NCBI GenBank assembly: GCA_964614415.1
Contig: CAZTLE010000014.1
Coordinates: forward strand, 1 to 34,576
Direction: 5' to 3'
Source: CAZTLE01 sp964614415
GTDB taxonomy: Bacteria > Bacteroidota > Bacteroidia > Flavobacteriales > Flavobacteriaceae
Length of the DNA stretch: 34,576 bases
Shown: piece after piece, positions 30,318-34,576 of the stretch
Numbering within the stretch: the stretch's first letter is position 1
How the letters are laid out: each line of letters begins with the position of its first letter
Notes under the pieces: model-generated
The model's database searches: none
What the model was told of the DNA's origin: nothing
What the model saw: the letters and a program-made list of their open reading frames with translations, nothing else
Position numbers and translations under genes: made by a program

Positions 30318-31022
30318 TTAGTCTTTTATTTGAAGTACATCCTTCATGGTGTATACTCCCTTTTTGTCTTTAAGCCACTCTGCAGCGAGGATGGCTCCCA
30401 GAGCAAAACCGGCTCTTGACCGGGCTTCATGGCGTATGGAGAGTATATCTACCTCCGATCTGTATTCAATCTGATGCGTTCCTTTTACATCCCCGGTACG
30501 CTGTGCCGTTATGAGCACTTCGTCCTCTGAAGCAGTATCAAGCTGCCAGCCTTTCTTATTCGTATTCTCAATTATTCCTTCTGCCAGGCTAATTGCCGTT
30601 CCGCTGGGTGCATCAAGTTTTTGAGTATGATGAATCTCGTGAATGTGCACGTCATATTCGTTTCTCGGTGCCATGAGCCGTGCCAGGTATTCATTCAAAC
30701 TGAAAAACAGGTTCACACCTATGCTGAAATTCGACGCGTAGATAAAACTTCCGTTACGGTCTTCACAAATTTTTAATACATCGGCATAGTGGTCCAGCCA
30801 TCCGGTGGTTCCTGAAACAACAGGAACTCCCTGCTCAAAGCAGCTTTGAATATTGCCAACAGCAGCTTCCGGAACAGAAAACTCTATGGCAACATCGGCA
30901 TTGCTCAGGTCTATTGATGTGTTAGAATTGGTAGTCTTCAACACCACTTCATGCCCGCGCTCCAGGGCCAGGCGTTCTATGGTTTTACCCATCTTTCCAT
31001 ATCCCAGCAATGCAATTTTCAT
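30318..31022 (-). CDS. dapB: 4-hydroxy-tetrahydrodipicolinate reductase
   Basis: A 234-residue DapB that reduces the tetrahydrodipicolinate precursor with NAD(P)H in lysine and diaminopimelate synthesis. The nucleotide motif GYGKMGKTIE is at the N terminus, then GTTGW, SNFSIGVNLFF, and the catalytic segment EIHHTQKLDAPSGTAISLAE with the expected paired His and Lys. The protein is shorter than E. coli DapB (273), as is usual for Bacteroidota. The ATG overlaps the stop of the DUF5683 gene by 4 bp (ATGA), so translation is coupled. Confidence 0.96.
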   Translation of the reverse strand: MKIALLGYGKMGKTIERLALERGHEVVLKTTNSNTSIDLSNADVAIEFSVPEAAVGNIQSCFEQGVPVVSGTTGWLDHYADVLKICEDRNGSFIYASNFSIGVNLFFSLNEYLARLMAPRNEYDVHIHEIHHTQKLDAPSGTAISLAEGIIENTNKKGWQLDTASEDEVLITAQRTGDVKGTHQIEYRSEVDILSIRHEARSRAGFALGAILAAEWLKDKKGVYTMKDVLQIKD

Positions 31023-31612
31023 TTGAGTCGAAAGGTAAGTTGAAGTCCGTAGTTGGCTTGTGAACTAATCGGATTGAATTCTAAATTGGGTTGCAGTGAC
31101 AGGTCCTCACTCACATTATATTGCTTGAGATGCGCATCCACATTGGCATCAATGATATTCACCAAATAAAAAGCCAATGCGACTACCAAACTTACGTCCC
31201 GGTTTCTCGAAGCGGTCCGTTGGGCATCCAAAAGCCGATCCGTAGAAATAAGCGGATTAGGTCCCGGACCGAAGAACTCGTCATCTTCAAAGCCCGCCAA
31301 ACGTCGTTTATAGGCATCCCGAAACCGATTGTAATCGTTGTCATTCCGAATATAGAAATAGATGCCTGTCGCAATCCCTGCATAGACAATCGGAATCTTC
31401 CAGTATTTCTTATTGTAGGCTTGCCCAAGGCCAGGCACAACGGCCGAATAAAAGGCAGCACGTGACGGAGACAAAGGGTCAATATCGCGGCTTCCGGTGA
31501 CGGAATCCTGCACTACAATTGGAGCGGTCTCCGTTTCTACGGAAAGCGAATCTGTCTGCGCCCAGGCGGGAAGAACCAGCAGGCAAAGAATGTATACGAG
31601 TTTATTCGCCAC
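31019..31612 (-). CDS. DUF5683 membrane protein
   Basis: A 197-residue protein with signal peptide MANKLVYILCLLVLPAWAQ. It carries the DUF5683 signature SPSRAAFYSAVVPGLGQAYNKKYWKIPIVYAGIATGIYFYIRNDNDYNRFRDAYKRR, here given only by its start and by PGLGQ, and a membrane-like segment near 62-85 with a second near 140-156. The C terminus (LGLQLTFRLK-like, ending in hydrophobic/aromatic plus charged residues) could be an outer membrane strand. Function unknown; the gene is regularly found between parB and dapB in Flavobacteriia. It overlaps parB by 11 bp and dapB by 4 bp. Confidence 0.83.
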   Translation of the reverse strand: MANKLVYILCLLVLPAWAQTDSLSVETETAPIVVQDSVTGSRDIDPLSPSRAAFYSAVVPGLGQAYNKKYWKIPIVYAGIATGIYFYIRNDNDYNRFRDAYKRRLAGFEDDEFFGPGPNPLISTDRLLDAQRTASRNRDVSLVVALAFYLVNIIDANVDAHLKQYNVSEDLSLQPNLEFNPISSQANYGLQLTFRLK

Positions 31613-32501
31613 TTTGAATGAGCTTCGTGATACGGGACAGGTCTTCTTTGTTGTTAAACGAGATTACGACTTGTCCCTTACCCGATCCCGACACCTTGAC
31701 GTCTACCTTGCTATCCAGGTAGTCGCCTAATTCTTTTTTCGTTTCCGCAGCGTAAGAAGGAATGGCTTTTTTTCTTGGGGTCGTTTTGGCCGCAGGATTC
31801 TTAAAGGAGCGAACCAACGCTTCCGTTTCGCGAACGGAAAGGTTTTGACCGAGAATTTTTTCGTAGATGTCCAACTGATCTCCCTGATCGTCAACATTGA
31901 TAAGCGCGCGTCCATGCCCCATGGAAATAAAACCGTCGCGCATTCCCGTTTGGATGATTGGATCCAGTTTCAGCAAACGCATGTAATTGGCGATAGTCGA
32001 ACGTTTTTTACCCACCCGATCACTGAGTTCCTCCTGAGTAACCTGAATCTCCTCGATAAGCCGCTGATAGGACAGGGCGATTTCTATGGGGTCAAGATCT
32101 TTTCGCTGAATGTTTTCAACCAGCGCCATTTCCAGGGATTCCTGGTCATTCGCAATTCGAATGTAGGCGGGGATAGTGTCCAGTCCGACCAACTTAGAGG
32201 CTCTAAAGCGTCGTTCTCCACTAACCAGTTGGTATTTATTAAATCCTAATTTGCGAACAGTAATAGGCTGAATTACACCTAATTCCCGAATGGAGGAGGC
32301 CAACTCACGTAAGGTTTCTTCGTTAAAGCTGGTTCTGGGCTGAAAGGGATTTACCTCAATAGCACTTAAATCCAGCTCGACTATATTACCGACGACCTTA
32401 TCGGCATTCTTATCGGAGACCGATTTAATATCATTTGCGGGATCTTTCAGCAAAGCCGAAAGACCTCTTCCCAACGCTTGTTTCTTAGTCGCTTTCGCCA
32501 T
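31602..32501 (-). CDS. parB: Chromosome partitioning protein ParB
   Basis: A 299-residue ParB/Spo0J, the CTPase that binds parS sites near the origin and recruits ParA. The N-terminal CTP-binding part has QPRTSFNEETLRELASSI, GVIQPITVR and the GERRFRAS motif. Next comes ENIQRKDLDPIEIA and the helix-turn-helix (TQEELSDRVGKKRSTIANYMRLLKL). The C-terminal dimerisation domain is short and ends in DLSRITKLIQ. It starts directly at the parA stop codon and ends 11 bp into the DUF5683 gene. Confidence 0.96.
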   Translation of the reverse strand: MAKATKKQALGRGLSALLKDPANDIKSVSDKNADKVVGNIVELDLSAIEVNPFQPRTSFNEETLRELASSIRELGVIQPITVRKLGFNKYQLVSGERRFRASKLVGLDTIPAYIRIANDQESLEMALVENIQRKDLDPIEIALSYQRLIEEIQVTQEELSDRVGKKRSTIANYMRLLKLDPIIQTGMRDGFISMGHGRALINVDDQGDQLDIYEKILGQNLSVRETEALVRSFKNPAAKTTPRKKAIPSYAAETKKELGDYLDSKVDVKVSGSGKGQVVISFNNKEDLSRITKLIQSGE

Positions 32502-33272
32502 CTATACTACTGCATTTTTCTCAATGAGTTCGTGGGCCAAACTTAAGTAATTATTGGCACCTTTACTACCCGCATCATAACTAATAATGCTCTCACCATA
32601 ACTGGGTGCTTCACTTAAACGGACATTTCGTTGAATGATTGTTTCGAACACCATCTGGTCAAAATGCTTCTTGACCTCATCGACCACCTGATTTGAAAGC
32701 CGCAGGCGTGAGTCATACATCGTTAGTAGCAGACCTTCAATATCCAGTTGCGGGTTGTGTATCTTTTGAACACTTTTTACCGTATTCAACAACTTTCCTA
32801 AGCCTTCCAGGGCAAAATATTCACACTGAATGGGAATAACGACCGAATCGGCAGCCGTTAGAGCATTTAAGGTGAGCAGTCCAAGGGATGGGGCACAATC
32901 GATAATCACAAAATCATAGTCTCGCTTCAAATCCCGAATGGCCTCCTTCATCATATACTCTCTTCGGTCCTTATCAACCAGCTCGATTTCTATGGCCACC
33001 AGGTCTATATGGGCGGGGATCACGTCCAAATTGGGGGAATTGGTTGGTATAATAACGGAACGCGCATCTGCCGTATGCTCAAGAAGCTGATATGTTCCCT
33101 GTTCAATACTTTCAACGTCAATACCAAGGCCCGAAGTAGCATTGGCCTGCGGATCGGCGTCAATAAGTAGTACTTTCTTCTCCAGGACACCCAAAGAAGC
33201 GGCCAGGTTCACAGAGGTTGTTGTTTTTCCAACTCCTCCCTTTTGATTTGCAATGGCAATGATCTTACCCAT
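32502..33272 (-). CDS. parA: Chromosome partitioning ATPase ParA (Soj)
   Basis: A 256-residue ParA-type ATPase with the deviant Walker A KGGVGKTTTSVNLAASLG, Walker A' LLIDADPQANATSGLG and Walker B FVIIDCAPSLGLLTLNAL. The N terminus has no DNA-binding extension, so it is the chromosomal Soj type. Partner of the adjacent ParB in segregation of the origin. First gene of the parA-parB-DUF5683-dapB-lepB cluster. Confidence 0.97.
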   Translation of the reverse strand: MGKIIAIANQKGGVGKTTTSVNLAASLGVLEKKVLLIDADPQANATSGLGIDVESIEQGTYQLLEHTADARSVIIPTNSPNLDVIPAHIDLVAIEIELVDKDRREYMMKEAIRDLKRDYDFVIIDCAPSLGLLTLNALTAADSVVIPIQCEYFALEGLGKLLNTVKSVQKIHNPQLDIEGLLLTMYDSRLRLSNQVVDEVKKHFDQMVFETIIQRNVRLSEAPSYGESIISYDAGSKGANNYLSLAHELIEKNAVV

Positions 33273-33297
33273 TAATTTTTCCTACAATTTTAAGAGC

Positions 33298-33305
33298 TAA
33301 AAATA
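33298..33305 (-). promoter_or_regulatory. Putative -7 box of parA operon (TATTTTTA)
   Basis: TATTTTTA on the minus strand, 25 nt before the parA ATG, with TTTC about 18 nt upstream of it. One mismatch to TAnnTTTG. Confidence 0.4.
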
Positions 33306-33453
33306 CGATTAATTATGGGGATAGAAAATCATTTTTGTTAACAGAAAGTGAACAGCAACCGCCTGTGTTTGTTCAAAATTCGATGCTCCTCAACCCGTGA
33401 TTTACGGCTAATTGAATATCTTAGCCATACCCAAACCAATACCTGCTGCCGAA

Positions 33454-34576
33454 GTGAAACGCTTTTTAAAACCGCGTGTGTTTTTCATACTTTTTCTGGT
33501 CGCCCTCGCCGGTGGCGGGATTTGGTATTGGCAGCTGTCCAATCGGCACAAGGCAATCGTTAAAACAAAATTGCTACATGCCTTTCGCATCATTGACCAT
33601 GACTGGGAAGTAGCACATCAGTTGGATGTGGTAAAACTTGAGTCACCGGATTTGCTGGTGGATAACATTTATCAGTCCATGGATGGTCCTCAGGCCATGA
33701 TCAATGTGAACGTAAATCCGGGAAATGAGTTAAAGTGGATCACAGGATTTAAAGCCGAGGTTTTCAAGGAAGGGACGAATGTGCACAATAATGACTTTTT
33801 ATGTCATACCAACATTGATTTTTACGATGCCGTGCACTATGGGAACCTCAATATCCCAGCCAGAATTCGACGACAGTACCCCAGACTGGGAACCCTTTCA
33901 AACGGAATCAACCAACTCTCTTTTCCGGAGGGATTCGGTTTTCCGGTGGCAGCGGACGATAAACTCTTAGTGGCTTCCCGTACTCTGAATCACAACATAG
34001 AGGATGCGTTTTTCAAAGTAAAACACCATATCGAGTTTGCGGTTTCCGAAGATGACAACAAGATGAAACCCCTTGTTCCCAAAGCTTTGGTGTTGCTGCG
34101 GGATTATGACCGGGAGAATCCTTATGCCGAGACTTCTTCCGATCCGAACCTTTGCACTCCGATCGACCTCAAGAATCACTCGTTTCCAAACGCCGAAGGG
34201 GTGAAGCTTTCTTCACACTGGATTTTGCCCGAAGGAAAGCAGCGCTATGAGTTTGAAATTACCTATCAGTTGGGACTTGGCGAAGACACAACCATCCACG
34301 CCATGACGGCACATCTTCATCCCAGGGCGGAAATCTTTACGCTATATGACATTACAGACGATAAAGCCGTGCATACCATTACTTGTGAAAACTACACCGA
34401 GAAGATTGGCCTGAAAGACGTACCTGCCTTCAGCAGTGTGGAAGGAATACCTATCAAAAAAGATCATCGGTATAAACTAATATTGGAAACCAGCAATCCC
34501 TCTAGCGGATTCAGCGATATGATGGCAGTACTTTTTATCTATATCTACGATGCGGAGATGGATAGACATTTAAGAG
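33454..34576 (+). CDS. Membrane-anchored protein of unknown function, 3' end outside window
   Basis: Open to the window end (374 codons from GTG 33454). No ATG is available upstream in frame before the TAA at 33409. GTG 33454 puts a basic stretch (KRFLKPR) before a membrane anchor (about 9-30, FFILFLVALAGGGIWYW); a TTG at 33412 is an alternative. A TATCTTAG at 33416-33423 could be a -7 box and favours the GTG. The outer part is His-rich: HNNDFLCH, a FPEGFGFPVAADDKLLVASRTLNHN segment, HHIEFA and TTIHAMTAHLHPRAEIFTLYD. The order and spacing loosely resemble copper type II ascorbate-dependent (PHM-like) monooxygenases, but this is only a recollected resemblance. Confidence 0.6.
   Translation, partial: MKRFLKPRVFFILFLVALAGGGIWYWQLSNRHKAIVKTKLLHAFRIIDHDWEVAHQLDVVKLESPDLLVDNIYQSMDGPQAMINVNVNPGNELKWITGFKAEVFKEGTNVHNNDFLCHTNIDFYDAVHYGNLNIPARIRRQYPRLGTLSNGINQLSFPEGFGFPVAADDKLLVASRTLNHNIEDAFFKVKHHIEFAVSEDDNKMKPLVPKALVLLRDYDRENPYAETSSDPNLCTPIDLKNHSFPNAEGVKLSSHWILPEGKQRYEFEITYQLGLGEDTTIHAMTAHLHPRAEIFTLYDITDDKAVHTITCENYTEKIGLKDVPAFSSVEGIPIKKDHRYKLILETSNPSSGFSDMMAVLFIYIYDAEMDRHLR

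Noticed and set aside
31455..31466. CACGTG core within the DUF5683 gene as a possible parS site
   Set aside because: The flanks are not palindromic and do not match the parS consensus with GTTTC/GAAAC arms; it is a chance hexamer in coding sequence.

Overview
The window looks like a chromosomal segment of a marine Flavobacteriaceae member (Bacteroidota). The evidence is the gene content (gldI, DUF3810, DUF5683, DUF6503-like, the cyclophilin-FKBP fusion, tandem rhomboids, a LepB with an N-terminal membrane extension), promoters of the Bacteroidota type (TAnnTTTG -7 boxes), many lipoproteins with Bacteroidota-like signal peptides, and moderate GC. I see no tRNA, rRNA, CRISPR array, insertion sequence or prophage.

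Layout. (1) 1-4278, minus strand: trmH-like rRNA methyltransferase, a 7-bp-periodic repeat array, an M48/Ste24 protease, and the bifunctional (p)ppGpp synthetase/hydrolase rel, whose 3' end lies outside the window. (2) 4391-6678, plus strand: three lipoproteins (DUF6503-like, unknown, LRR/receptor-L-like). (3) 6868-11120, minus: two exported amidohydrolase-family proteins. (4) 11427-11798: an isolated small lectin-like ORF. (5) 11964-14584: DUF3810 divergent from the dipeptidase pepD. (6) 14636-17305, minus: nrnA-like DHH phosphoesterase, gldI, and a cyclophilin-FKBP lipoprotein; phoD and ndk follow on plus. (7) 18997-20954, minus: recF, a lipoprotein and a DUF721/DciA-like gene. (8) 21128-27306, plus: TPR membrane protein, ribH, a small membrane protein, mutL, two rhomboid proteases and an EEP-family hydrolase. 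(9) 27303-33272, minus: parA, parB, DUF5683, dapB, lepB, a degenerate LepB paralogue and a WbqC-like protein. (10) From about 33454: a membrane-anchored protein cut by the window end.

Most genes are housekeeping: stringent response, chromosome partitioning, DNA repair, protein export and folding, gliding/T9SS-linked lipoprotein folding, lysine and riboflavin synthesis.

The most unusual material is intergenic. Three arrays (3291-3486, 6716-6869, 19766-19870) are built from 7-nt units whose sequence changes along the array while the 7-nt register is kept. A fourth (28641-28688) has an 8-nt unit and could form a G-quadruplex. All four lie directly behind the stop codon of a minus-strand gene, and in trmH the stop codon itself falls at the edge of the repeat. 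The other notable points are a signal peptidase paralogue lacking both catalytic dyad residues, several -7 boxes only 4 nt from the start codon (predicted leaderless mRNAs), and amidohydrolase modules without metal ligands.
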